64,000 bases of DNA. Source: Reticulitermes speratus. Lineage: Eukaryota > Arthropoda > Insecta > Blattodea > Rhinotermitidae. Both the position numbers and the translations under genes were made by a program. Below are positions 14,432 to 26,144 of the stretch, in pieces; the stretch's first letter is position 1, and every line of letters begins with the position of its first letter. The stretch spans positions 44,077,635 to 44,141,634 of the forward strand of contig JAJKFL010000005.1 of NCBI GenBank assembly GCA_021186555.1, given 5' to 3'. The notes under the pieces are model-generated. The model searched no databases and was not told the DNA's origin. It was given only the letters and a program-made list of their open reading frames with translations.

Positions 14432-14555
14432 GGTGTGTATGTGTGTGTGTGTGGTGAGTGTGTGTGTGTGTGAGTGAGTGTGTGTGTGTGAGTGAGTGTG
14501 TGTGAGTGAGTGAGTGTGTGTGTGAGTGAGTGAGTGTGTGTGTGTGTGTGAGTGA
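14432..14555. repeat. GT / GAGT compound microsatellite
   Basis: About 120 bp of TG dinucleotides interrupted by GAGTGAGTG blocks. It produces a long minus-strand Thr/His-rich frame that is not a gene. Confidence 0.95.
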
Positions 14556-14654
14556 CGCGCAAAGTAAATAAAAGTAAAAGAGCAGTAAAGTTTGAACTAC
14601 TTTCAGCGATGTTTATAAATGTTCCAAGTCTTGTGGAACATGGTCGTCTTGCTG

Positions 14655-14770
14655 ATTGAAATTTACCGACGCTTCGGAGGAGCTTACTGTCTCCATCTTC
14701 AGCGTTAACCACGAAGAGTAACTACTCTTCACAATATAGGCAGCAAGTTCCTCTGAAAGTTCGGAAAGTA
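14655..14770. repeat. Foldback element family 2, best copy
   Basis: CGACGCTTCGGAGGAGCTTA near 14660 faces its imperfect inverse near 14740-14767 (GGCAGCAAGTTCCTCTGAAA). The recurring word is CAGCAGGTTCCTCTGGAACG or its reverse. Related fragments: 13855-13905, 31706-31760, 56575-56640 and 60968-61030, mostly single arms. Confidence 0.6.
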
Positions 14771-15130
14771 TTTAAAAGTCTACACGACGTCATACGCCAG
14801 ACGAGCTTCAAACTCAGTGAATAAAGCGCACAGTAGGTGGGGCTTATGTGTCTGTCCGCGTGTTTACCATACAATATTCCTGAACATATTCTGACAGATT
14901 TGGTCAGAATTAAAAATGGCATACGGAAAATATGTACTAACCATAAAGCGTGACTCGTTTTTTGTACACTTTCTGCTCTACATAATCTTCGCTCCCATAA
15001 TTAGTAAGAAGGGTATAGAAATGCATGTAGATCATTAGGTAAAGTTTCTGTTATTTTGTCCTATTTTAGCCAAAACTAAAATAGGTTGACGTATTTTTAG
15101 TAAAGTATTAAACATCAAAAATTGTTAAAT

Positions 15131-17762
15131 CATTCGGCAGTTCTCCAGTTAGTACATGCGGACAGACAAAGAAGATTACAGTAACCATACTTTTACACCT
15201 TATCGTTGCAAAAGCAACAACCTAGTTCACTACACCCATACCGAACTGCACACATCAAGGTAGTCTGCTACAACTGTCGACATGATTGTACACACATCCT
15301 GTGTTCCTACCTCTGTTCAAACAGCCGGGTTTAAAAAAAATAAACATCAGATGAGGTTTTAGTGGTGTGTTGAGTCCCAGTAGGCAAACACAGAGACAGT
15401 ACCTTAAATCAGACCACGACTGCTACCTTCCACATTCTTTTCAGCTAACTGTATTACTTACTCTATCACTCGAGGCTACGTGACCTGCACTACTTACAGC
15501 ACAGCATCGTTAAATAAAACATTAATAAATTAACAACAGAAAGAAAGCTAGGTCATAAAGTGTTGATGGCGGAAGCTGTTTCTACATTTTTCCATCAGAT
15601 AAAAATGCCTAAATACTGTCCAGTAACTGGTTGAACCCAAAATGCAGTTCCTGATATAAAACAATCTCGTCTGAAAGGTCGCACTTCGAGAACACTTAAC
15701 CTCCGTGATCGTTGCCTTCATAGATACCATAGTATCTTGTACGTTAAGCAGAGGGTTTTCCTAACAGGAAAAGGTCCGGTAATGTGTACACGGCAAGTAT
15801 TTCGAAATCGATTGTTACTGCAACACGTGAGTGTTGAGAGTGCGCTTCGGTCGCAGACCTGCTCTATTGATTTTGTGTGGAGTCGACGTCTTGCACAACA
15901 TGAATCTTCCTTGGACGTTGTGTCAACTGATGAATATCAATCACAAAGTTGACATGAACGACGAGAGAGCCAGGGTTTTGAACACAGGGTCAACAGGAAG
16001 CATTGACACGTCATCTAGCAATTTTTAACGTTCAATGTCTAATCTTATATCATCTACGAAGGGCAAATTACGTTGTAAAATCCTCTAATAAGATGCAACT
16101 TTATTTATGATATCTCATCCGAATATATTATAGCAGGTCATACGGCTTCATGAAATAGCCATATAAAGGTACAGAAAGGCTTCCATAAGAAACTCTGCAC
16201 CACAAAATGTCGATATGACGTTTCCCTAACTTATTTCAGTCCGTCAGAGAAATTTTAAGAATAAAAATTAAACAATTCCACTACCAATATATATACCAAT
16301 ATACTGAATATATGTGCTTGTTTTGTGGATACTGCCGCAGTGTCTCTTGTGACTGTCTAAAAGAAACTGCGTAACTTTTAAATTATGATGCCAAATGCAG
16401 AAATCTTCAGATGTAAATATGTAACAGTTCCCGCTAAAATACGCATAATCAAAGTTATTCTTGGCCACAAATTTACATTCTTAGTTAGTCGAACGGAACA
16501 CAATCCTTGTCGAGCAGGTAACAGTTCCTCAAATATTAAAGGAATTTTTAATTTTACAAAACCCCATGTTTCATTGTCGTTTTCACATTAGCCCGCAATT
16601 GGCCACTACTCTTAGTCAGATTAGTCAAGTCCACACCCTACAATCTCGTTAATTTAATGTCCACTTTAATATTATCTTCATATCTACGCTTAGTTCTTCT
16701 GTTCTCTTTCGAGTGTTCCAAAGAGAACTTCGTACAAATTTCTCCCACGTGTGATAAAAGCCTTGCCCATATCATTTTCTTTCATTTTACAGCCTTAATA
16801 CCCTACGGAAAACATATTCATGTATTTAAATATGGACAAAAAACTGGCTAGGAGGTAAAGTTTCTGCAGTGCTGCTGAAAGTTCATATGGACCTTAGACA
16901 ACGGAGTGTCATGGGTTCTGTACATACAGAACTCATCCCAGAGCTCTAACAGAAACGATCAGTTGAGGAGGTCCAGTGCAGCGCCGTCCAAGTATGCGCC
17001 AAAAAGGCAACTCCACGACTCTTGACCCGTATTCTGGCAACAACACGTGCCAACATTCCAATACACAGTTGAAACGTCCGCGTCAGGGCCACCAACATAA
17101 ACAAATGGTCGTCCCGGAAGGGAAAGTTCGAGGACTGTGTCAGCTAAAAGCAGCACTGACCAGATCTCACATGTGCCCACGTCAACTTCAGTGTTCGTGG
17201 ATACAAACACGATGAAAGCCTCGGATGTTCCTCGCCCTTCAGTTGCCAGCGGGCTAAAAGCCGCACTGAAACTGGACTCTCGAACCACATATTCCAGATT
17301 TCTTCGTTCTAAAAAGAGGCTCAAGATTCTTACCAAATTTATCAGTTTTCTGTGCGGATTAAAACCCAGCAAATTAAATTAATAGTCCAAATAACGGATC
17401 AAGGTCACTTGAGGAGATCAACTCAACTAATGACGGTCTGTAGGACTTAACACCATACTGTGGCTTATTATTCACGAAATAATTACTGCATACTTTACAC
17501 GGCCGGCTCTGGCACTGAACTAGTAACCTTACAGATGTCGCCAGCATACGCATATAAACACAAGCGGATACAAACGTAAATCAGAGTAAGGCTACTACAC
17601 ACGAACATGAGGCTTTGCCGTCAGCTGGGCTCTTAAAACTGGCTCGGCGCGCCTCCTGCGCTTATTAAGGAAGTGAAAAACACCTGAAACAGCAGCGGAA
17701 GGGAAAGTTCCTAGACGAAACGAAATTTGACGGGAATTATTATTATTATTTATCACCTTTAT
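15131..17762. other. No gene recognised; unidentified GC-richer patch at 16970-17380
   Basis: Overlapping frames on both strands at 16959-17382 suggest raised GC rather than coding. Words are repeated inside it (CAGCTAAAAGCAGCACTGA and GGGCTAAAAGCCGCACTGA), so an old repeat is likely. Confidence 0.4.
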
Positions 17763-17773
17763 AAGGGTATTTG

Positions 17774-18033
17774 CCGATCCCAGTGGCCGTGCGGTTTAAG
17801 GCGTGGGTCTTCGGCCGCTCGCTTACTAGGATCGTGGGTTCGAATCCCACCGGGGGCATGGATGTCTGTCTCTTGTGAGTGTTGTGTGTTGTCAGGTAGA
17901 GGTCTCTGCGACGGGCTGGTACCTCGTCCAGAGGAGTCCTACCGACTGTGGTGTGCCTCAAATTATGTGATGATGAAACCTCGACGAAACGAGGAGGCCC
18001 AGGCCCATATAGGGCTGTCGAGCCATAGAACAA
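17774..18033 (+). mobile_element. SINE family B, full-length tRNA-derived copy
   Basis: Head with A box GTGGCCGTGCGGTTTAAGGC and B box GTGGGTTCGAATCCCACC, resembling tRNA-Ser/Leu. The body ends in AGGGCTGTCGAGCC. Flanked by an identical 10-bp duplication AAGGGTATTT at 17763-17772 and 18034-18043. Open frames across it on both strands are not genes. Confidence 0.88.
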
Positions 18034-18074
18034 AAGGGTATTTACAATTATATACCTAAAACAAACCATGTCTC

Positions 18075-18275
18075 TAGGGTATGTAGTTTTGCAGCTATTC
18101 TGTTGTTACAATCTATGGTACATGTAATGCTACTTCTCACGATAAACGTTTTGTACCTTTACATCAGTACTTCCCGCAGTACGTGTGCAGCGCCTAGTGT
18201 GGCTGTTTTCTGTAGTTCCTTGATGTCGTGCTTTCAAGGTACGTTGTTCAGGTATTTTTGGATGATTTTGAGATG

Positions 18276-18280
<5 letters not shown>
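18075..18280 (-). pseudogene. Inverted 3' fragment of the same retroelement
   Basis: On the minus strand it reads KYLNNVP, then KHDIKELQKTATLGAAHVLR, EVLM and KYKTF-like words, the same terminus as at 18395-19140 and 8482-8735. Separated from the plus-strand copy by the (ATT)n microsatellite, so the two copies are arranged head to head. Confidence 0.65.
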
Positions 18281-18313
<33 letters not shown>

Positions 18314-18394
18314 ATGCGGATTTATTAACGTGTTGGGTCAATCATAATAATATTAACGTGCAGAAGATACGTTCCGACGGCTATCGAGGGGATA

Positions 18395-19140
18395 CTGAAA
18401 GTAGAAGCTCCAAATGAAATAATAAGATTACAGGATCAGGCGCTACAAATCATGCAAGAAAAATATTACATACACAAACAGATAACAAAGGCAGATTATG
18501 TCAACAATATGACGACAGAAAGACCACATTATATCAGCATGCCCAAATACTGGCAAAAGAACAATATATACAAAGACATGACAGTGTGTGTGCCCAACTA
18601 CACTTTAACATACGCAAGGAACTAAGGGTAAGGTTAAACAACGAACACTGGAAGGAGCATGTACCAAAGTTAGTACAAACAAGTCACAAAATTACGGAAA
18701 CAATATCATGGAATCAACAAGTGAACCATTCCTAACAATAAATGGACATTATAATCCGTAATAATGAAAAAGTACCACGTCCGTTAAAGTGCATGGCAAT
18801 TTGAGGAGACACAATATGATCAACAAAGAATCCGACAAGGTTTTAAAATAAAAGACCTTAAAATAGAAAGACAGCCTATGTTAAATAAAAAAACAAAAGT
18901 GATACCAGCAATAACAGTGGCAACTGGGACCATCTCAAAATCATTCAGAAGATATCTGAACAATATAATTAACTGGAAAGCACGACAACAAGAACCTACA
19001 GAAGACAGCCACACTGGGCAATGCGCACATACTTCTGAATGTGATAATGCAAAAGTACAAAACGTTTATCACGGGAAACAACATTACATACACTATAACT
19101 ACAGAAGAGTTACAACATTGTATACTATAGAAATATAGTT
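18395..19140 (+). pseudogene. Non-LTR retrotransposon 3' ORF, decayed
   Basis: Broken frames carry ILAKEQYIQRHDSVCAQLHF, NIRKE, LNNEHWKEHVPKLVQTSHKI, WNQQV, KTKVIPAITVATGTISKSFR, RYLNN and (shifted) LQKTATLGNAHILLNVIMQK. I associate this series with the C terminus of a widespread retroelement protein: a Cys/His segment, then ETISWNQQV and ATGTISKSF. Several stops and shifts. Preceded by an (ATT)n tract and an inverted copy of the 3' end. Confidence 0.7.
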
Positions 19141-22100
19141 TTTTCAGTACATAATTATAAACATCCTGTATACAAGTGATAACACATTCATTTGTATTTC
19201 TACAGTGGCACAGGAATGGTGCATAATAGACGTTTTCCGTCTGCATTATAAACAAGTGTCCTCTCAATTCGTGAGTAGTACTTATTTTTAAACAACGTCT
19301 TAGAATCCTAAATTGATTAATCTAGAAACAAGAGTACCACCGACTAGAATTGTAATCAGTCCATCGATAAAAGTTCTAACACTGGAAGTTTTAAATTAAA
19401 TTAAATTAAATTCGCAAGACAAGGCTACTCCCTTTTAAATTCTAGAATTAGAACAAGATAAAAGAACTGGCATGGATGGGAAAGTCACTCCATGCCCCGC
19501 ACCCCTATGACTTAAGAAAAGCTGAAGTTGATAATATGCTGTACAGAAGGCATGGCTTATACATGGAGCGCCATATCCAGAAATGGAGGCCTTTGTGATA
19601 ACTACAGAGTAACAGGCTATCAACACACTAAATTACAGAATATACATGCTTTTGATACAATGGTTAAACAGGCTTATTCAGAAAATTTTGCTCTGATAAG
19701 AAAACCATACAAGACTCGTCTTACGTCATGCTGAGAGATCATGGCATCTAAGGAATACGAAAGAAGGCATGATGATGTAACTAAAAAGATTCATGAGGAA
19801 GCCTTATTGTAATACACATCTAACGAAATTAGTTTCTTACTATAAATATACTTTTATTATATAAGACGCGGGGTACACATTTACTGGCACCGAACATGAT
19901 AACTGACCAAGATAGGCAGCACAACAGACCTGACATCACATCACATTGCAACAACAAAATAAATGAATAAACACAAGAAACAGCCGTCCCTAATATCCAG
20001 AATACGGAAAAATCCGGATGTCTATCAAATTAGCATATTAAATCAAACAGAAATAGCATTACAGAGTGTGACACTCAAATGACAGTGTTTCGTAATAGCT
20101 GCATTGACGTTTAAAATAATGACTTATCTATCATTTTATGTACGTATTTTACGTGTCTTATGCCGTTAGAGTTGTGACGCATGTTGTTTCATAAATGGTA
20201 CCAATGTTTCAGAAAAACCTGCCTCCTTCACTTTCAGAGTAGAAGTATTTTACGGCTCCGTCTTGTATTTTCTTCTGATCAGTCAATATTTCTATACCTT
20301 GTCTCGACTGCTTATGGAAATAATTCTGTCTTTCCACGAATTTAATGCGGGTGTCAGACACTTCAAAGTGCATGTCATCTGTTGTTTCGTGTCATGTGTT
20401 TCCCACATTGTTGTCGGAACGGGCCACGGGGGACAGTAGACGGAGTTCTTTCTATTTTCATAAATAATTTGGGACAGGTTCGAGGGCACGCTGACAGTGC
20501 TGCCACCAAAGCGAAAAATTCGTGTAACAGGCGCTTTACCTTGACAGCAGTCACATGATGTTGAGGTCTGATACACGCGACGTTTTGGCAGTTAGCTCTA
20601 CTGTCTTCTTCACGCCATTCGTTGTCATTTACTGGTTTGGTGGCCAGCGTACTAGCCTGGTATGCAAAAGGCCAAGTTCGATGCTATCTCTCGTCAATAA
20701 CATCAACAGATCAGAATATACAGGCATATCCTAACTACAATGGCGCGTTCGATCCTCCATAAATATGGGCAACAGCGCTACAGTTGCTGCGCAACTCCTA
20801 CATCCCTCGACTTTAGTACTGTTGCTAGGAAAAATAGAAGACAAGAAATACCTTGAGCTCCAGATTTAAATATTTTACGGCGTAAAATTTATATTATAGA
20901 CAGTATTCATTTCTTTGTATGGTGCTGAAACATGGACACTTCGGAAAATAGATCAGATGTAACTGGAAAGTTTTGAAATGTGGTGCTGAGAAGAATGGAG
21001 AAGATCAGTTGGACCGATCGTGTGAGAAATGAAGAAGTATTACACAGAGTCAAGGAGGAGAGGAATATCCTACACACAATAAAAAGAAGAAAGGCTAACT
21101 GGATTGGTCACATCTTGCGCAGAAACTGCCTTCTGAAACACGTGATTGGAGGAAAGGTAGAAGGAAGGATAGAAATGGCGGGAAGACGAGGGAGAAGATG
21201 TAAGTAGCTACTGGAAGACCTTAAGGAAAAGAGACGATACTGGAAACTGAAAGAGGAAGCACTAGATCGCACCTTGTGGAGAACTCGCTTTGGAAGAGGC
21301 TACGGACCTCTCGTAAGACGGACTACAGAATGAAAATGAATGAATTCCTTGCTCCGAACTTTCTTATCGGTTCAAAGCGTGATAGAAGCAGCGCACGTAG
21401 CACGGATGTCAACGATCTGTAAATGCACAAAACAGGGATACATTCTGTCGTGTGATCCATTGTTGTTCAGGCGGATCAATAAGCTGCAATTATTGTATCA
21501 CCTCAACACGCATGTCAACTATACCTCCACGCCACGTATACGCTTCAGAAGCACACAAATAGCTTCAATTTCTGTTTCAACTAATGCCTGTAGGATATGA
21601 ACTGAACACGCGTAAGTCCAGCCTATTTAACGACACTGTATAAGCATACTGTTTCATGCATACTGCCCTGTGCTACTGATACACAGATAAATAGATAAAT
21701 AAAGTACAATTGTAAATGTAGGAAAATAAATAAATGCATTTATACACGTGGTAGTTTATAAAGGACCCCTGGTAATAAATTACACATTACTGTGTCCATA
21801 AAATAGAACATAAATAATTCCTATGCTGTGATCTGTGTTCAAACTTCAAACTCGCAGTTTCCGAGTCGCATTCAGTACGATACTGCACACGTCTAGTTTC
21901 ATCTGCTCGACGTGTGACGTTGTTGCACCTACTCATCTTATCCGATCGGTGTCTTCATTGGTTCAAGTGCTCGCCACTTCGGTACGCTGAGAGCAGCATC
22001 GTAATTAGAAGACAGGAGGAGCTAATTGCCACAGTGACTTTATCGATAGCAATTTCCACACTTCACGTCACGTGATGGCCCTCAGGAAATTCCCCTTCAG

Positions 22101-22236
22101 CAAGCACCAGGTGACGGCTTTAGCTGAACAGTACAGACACTCTTCGATTTACGCAGTACTTACGTTCCAAAAGGTCCAGTGCATGTCGAATTTTGCGCTA
22201 GTCGGAAATGAGTACACTATGGTCAAATATATACGT
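19141..22236. other. No host gene recognised outside the LINE remnant
   Basis: Contains the LINE remnant 20875-21335 and an (AAATT)n run at 19391-19411. Otherwise nothing identified. Confidence 0.45.
20875..21335 (+). pseudogene. LINE reverse transcriptase, C-terminal remnant
   Basis: Reads KISWTDRVRNEEVLHRVKEE followed by KRRKANWIGHILRRNCLLKH, EGRIEMAGRRGRR and LLEDLKEKRRYWKLKEEALD, ending RTLWRTRFGRGYG. This is the C-terminal signature common to many arthropod non-LTR retrotransposon proteins. A stop follows MAGRRGRRCK (about 21205) and upstream parts are frame-shifted (GAETWT-like words near 20920), so it is dead. Confidence 0.8.
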
Positions 22237-22246
22237 ATATAAAAAG
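22237..22246 (+). promoter_or_regulatory. TATA-like box upstream of the 22589 candidate gene
   Basis: TATATAAAAA lies about 350 bp before the candidate start codon, within a locally CpG-containing stretch (21900-22400) that differs from the surrounding AT-rich DNA. An initiation site near 22265-22275 would give a 5' leader of roughly 315 bases. Match to consensus only. Confidence 0.3.
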
Positions 22247-22588
22247 GATCCAGTTTAAATACAAAGTCCAACACACCTGAACCTAATCGACCGAAGCATG
22301 AGCGCCCCGCCGCTTGTTATCGCCCAGCAGTATTCTTCCGTCACCCTCGTTTCATCACGCTTTAATTCCCGCATGGAAAAATTTTGCGCGCGTTTCAAAA
22401 ATGTTATTCCAATTTTTTAATTTCTAAAATTGCCTCAGGCAAAAACTGCGTAACTTGGAATTGCGAAAGTCAGGGAGTGTCTGTATACAAGTTGTTCAAG
22501 CGTTTATTTCAGTAGGTCCTTTGTTGTGTAATTTGCTGTCAACTACATAGGAAAAAATGTAGCTGCATGGGATTATGGTGCTTTAACA

Positions 22589-23118
22589 ATGGAGCATCGA
22601 CCAAAGAAAATATTTGATGTCCAATGTTATGGATTCGAGAGGAAGAAGTCACGAAGAAAGCCCAAGAAGAGTACGTGTTTTGGCTGCTTGAACTAACATG
22701 TTCGGTTATTTTGTTATTAGACGCCGTATATGCATTTACCAGTTTAAAACAAAGTTGTAATTAAAGGCACAACTTCCCTTACCATGAAAGTAATTCATCA
22801 GTTTTCCCACATAATGTACTTATGTGTTTCGTATGATTTTCACAAGAAATGCTGCTTATTTCCCTGCACAGCACTGATCAGGTGGTCTTTGTAATAGAAA
22901 CGAGGTGTGTTTACTACAAAGTAGGAACTGAAATCGAAATATTATTTACATGAATTTCAGGCTTAGAAAAGTTAAGGCACGGTCAGGCAGACACACGGGC
23001 CACTCGCTTGCCTCTTCCTAAAAGGAAGCCTCCTTATGATAAACGGTTGGTTTTGGACACGCCAATTGTCGGGCTTGCCGCACACCTCAGGTGCGGTGTG
23101 GACCTGCCCTGGGAATGA
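22589..23118 (+). CDS. Candidate two-exon gene: basic 79-residue protein of unknown function
   Basis: Exon 1 (22589-22670) starts ATG in a good context (AACAATGG) and encodes MEHRPKKIFDVQCYGFERKK then SRRKPKK. It stops at a donor GTACGT. Exon 2 (22961-23118), after the acceptor TGAATTTCAG, completes a Ser codon and reads LEKLRHGQADTRATRLPLPK, RKPPYDKRLVLDTPIVGLAA, HLRCGVDLPWE and a TGA stop. The two exons join in frame with a 290-bp intron and give a protein with a very basic N-terminal half and a tidy hydrophobic C terminus. I recognise no family. Unspliced, exon 1 would end after 35 residues. An alternative donor (CAG/GTGCGG at 23089) could link exon 2 to further exons. It lies on the opposite strand to sei. 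The nearest plain AATAAA downstream is near 24053. Not confirmed by any search. Confidence 0.45.
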
Positions 23119-24932
23119 AGCCGAGGCCGTTGTTCTCAAGGCTGTGAACTTTCTGTACGCTGTTACTCAACGTCAAACGATCTCCTTAACTGTCACGCAA
23201 AGCCGACACAGATCGATATGTGACAGCGACCCACAGCCAGTGGACACGTGTTCTGAGCGGGATTCCATCTCAAGATATCAGTAAAATTATTGTTACTATG
23301 TCATACAGTCTTAATTTCTTGCTCTACAGCCACTTTCCTTCCCGTTCTTTGTTATTCCACTTCTACGTGCCGTTATGTTTTTCCTTAATGCTGGTCTCTG
23401 TGTGTTTCCTGCTGCATCGCCCGTCACTTTCGCTTTTACCATTCACTTGCGGTGTGGTAAGGCTCAGTCTTTGACGCGTTATGGTCTCTAATCGTTTCGC
23501 TGCATAAATAAGGACCAATGATGGAATGGAGAAAAACGTGACCCAGAGCCATTTTGTTAACCACAAGTGCCATTATGATTTGCCCTTAGATTGAACATGA
23601 ACCGACGCGGTGACAAGCCTTCGTCCAACAGCGTAAGCCATGGCACAGCCCGTGTCTTTCCTCCACTTTTCGCTTCTGAATCTCCCGTCTTGTTCCTACG
23701 TTCATTGTACTTCTCTACTACCGATCAATACCACACAGCCCCACTGCTGCAGCAGTCGTTTTCCAACTTTTCAGTGCAAAGCGGTAACTATATACACCAC
23801 CTTCTTTAACCTTAAGAAACTGAATTTTGTCCAAACAGTCTATCATGTGTTTCATATGTTTCTCACAATACAAATCCATTATTTCTGTGGACAGCAATAA
23901 CCCCTTCGTCTCTGTGATGGAGATTGTTTTCTGTAGGAACACAGGAACTTAGACCACTGTGCCTCCTAAAAAAGTAAAATTACGACATCACCATGCTGCC
24001 TGTGTGACTTTGTTTCCCATCACTCCAACTTTTTGACAAGATAACAGATCTTCAATAAAAGTGTGGGAAACGTTGCGCCACTTGAGGACACCACAATGCT
24101 TTACTTTTTAGCTTCTTACCTTCACTAATGCCAAAATAACAAACGCGCGAATTTGTGAATTGAGAGCGATAATATGGCCACTTACGTGAGGGTCATAAAT
24201 GTATGTACACTAACAGATCTTGCAAAATTATGCAAATTTGTTAAGGTAAAACTTACGTTGGCCTACAATTTCAAATAAAAAGATAGTAGAGCCACAAATT
24301 TTTCTTTAGTGCGCGGTTTTATGGCCGTAACTAATAAACAGTTGAAGCGCGGCAAGTAACATTTGGTACAAGCATAGAAGCATACCGACATGATATGTAT
24401 CACATATTGCTGCAAGCCACAAATTAAAAATACAGTGAAGATACAAAATTTTGTTATATAAGGAAAATTTAAAGTACAGAATCTGTATCAGAAAGTTTTT
24501 AAAATAAAATAAAGGGAAAATCATACGAATAGGTTTCAACGGTCCTGCTCACAATCACTTGTTAAGCATTGTATGTATATTTACATGATCTGATGGCCTC
24601 TGAGAATTAAACCCCTAAACGTTCACCTTTGGTGCCGTCTGTCTGCAAAATCCGTCCAGGTTAGTAATCACCTTACTTTTAAAACCTGTTCGTTTTGAAA
24701 TAATGGTCAAGAACTTCCTCGTTGTAGACTGATAGGTGCGTTATTTGTTCAATGCAGAGTAATTCAATATCTTGACGTTGGCAACGGTGTGTTGAGAATT
24801 GTAGAATTTATTGATCCGTTCCTATATTGTGGTGCACCCTGTGCAGTGAGTCACGATCCGCCATGTTGGTAGCGGCACGACAGTGTGACTAGCTGACCGC
24901 AGTCCGATTAAATTGTTCCACCTTTACACGTG
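23119..24932. other. Downstream of the small candidate gene, no further exon recognised
   Basis: Short frames only. AATAAA near 24053 is the first plain polyadenylation-type hexamer after 23118; AATAAATAAGG-like words near 23505 are weaker. Confidence 0.4.
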
Positions 24933-24940
24933 AATCTCGG

Positions 24941-25203
24941 GACTTTTTTTTTTCCTTGGCACAACAGCCCTTAGTGAGCCAGAGTCTCCTCATTGTCAAG
25001 GCTTCACGATCACACTTAGACACACCACATTCGGTAGGACTCCTCTGGACGAGTGATCAGCCCGATGCAGAGACCTCTACCTGATACTACACAACACCAA
25101 CAAGACACAGACATCCATGCCATCGGCGGAATTCGAACCCGCAACCCAGCAAGCGAGCGGCCGCAGACCCACGCCTTAGACCGCGCGGTCACTGGGATCG
25201 ACA
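24941..25203 (-). mobile_element. SINE family B, full-length copy with poly(A) tail
   Basis: Reverse complement of family B; B box inverse GGAATTCGAACCC near 25130, head to 25203. The poly(A) tail appears as a T run at 24944-24953. Flanked by identical AATCTCGG at 24933-24940 and 25204-25211. Confidence 0.88.
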
Positions 25204-25745
25204 AATCTCGGTACATAAAGCATGGAAATTGAAATGTCATACTCTGGACCGACTTTTCTATTTTCCTTTTAAACATCTAAGGGATGATACTGAAATACAC
25301 AAAATGCTGGCAAAGTTCGACGTTCCTAGTAGATCCACGTTTGCCGCCGGTAGAAAATAAAATATCTGAGTAAGTGTTGACAAGACGGGGAACGAAATGT
25401 AAGTATTTTTGAAACTTGTGTTGTGTTCCCTACTTCAGGTTTCATAAAAAAACAATTGCTTTAACTTCGAGGTCAGACTAAACAACACGCACATGTATGT
25501 AACTACCATACATTTACTTCTTACGCAACCCATTCTTAACCATACTTTGCTAAATGTAACAGTATAAAGTGTATTTTAACGTTGTCAAGAGTTACGCAAA
25601 ACACCGTACAACGATAGCTGGTTACAACAACAGTTATAATGTCACTACTACTTACGAAAGCTTCTGCATTGCCATGGTGGCCCATAACTATAGTTACCAT
25701 CTTTTCGCTAGTTACGGAAAGGCCTGTATAAGGACAACCCGTTAC

Positions 25746-26144
25746 CTGTTCGGTGGGGCCGCCCTTGGGCTCCAACAGAACGTCCCCATCTCTTGACTCC
25801 AGCAGATCCTCGCCCGTGCCAGAGTCCCTCCGACTGGTCGCCTCCAACTCCAGCCGCTCTTCGCCCTGATATGTGTCTAACTTCTTCAGGTCGTCCAGTA
25901 GGTTGTTCAGGACTCGTATGTCCTTGTCGTCGATGTAATGCGGTGTGGCGGAGGCTGGGGGCGGGCTAGGTTCGCCCGCCCTCGGCAGCTGCGAGTGCGG
26001 GGCCGTTGTTGTTGTTACGGGCTTGCTTGTGCCTGCACCACCTCCAGTGGGGCTTTCTCCTCGACCCGGTTCCGGGCGAAGCTTAAATGACATTAAATCT
26101 CCAGGTATACTGGGACCCGTCACATTGTTGGTGTCACGACGCGG
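25746..26144 (-). CDS. Probable ERG channel exon: Pro/Gly-rich then acidic cytosolic segment (C-terminal or cassette)
   Basis: A 133-codon open stretch with GC-rich third positions, in contrast to its AT-rich surroundings. It begins PRRDTNNVTGPSIPG, which resembles LRDTNMIPGSPG just after the cyclic-nucleotide-binding domain of human ERG1. It continues with a Gly/Pro/Thr-rich tract and a short charged helix (DIRVLNNLLDDLKKLDTY), then EERLELEATSRRDSG and GGPTEQ. The donor GTAACG (25740-25745) leaves phase 0. The acceptor is uncertain: the frame is open only back to a TAA at 26150-26152, and the only AG (CACGAG) has an unusual G at -3. Two readings remain: C-terminal exon, with the membrane core missing from the window, or a symmetric 399-bp cassette in the linker. 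Its membership in sei is inferred from strand, phase and the RDTN match. Confidence 0.62.

Noticed and set aside
14323-14712. 129-codon minus frame rich in Thr and His.
   Set aside because: Produced by translating the GT/GAGT microsatellite.
17727-18069. Open frames of over 100 codons on both strands.
   Set aside because: They are readings of SINE B, including its tRNA-like head.
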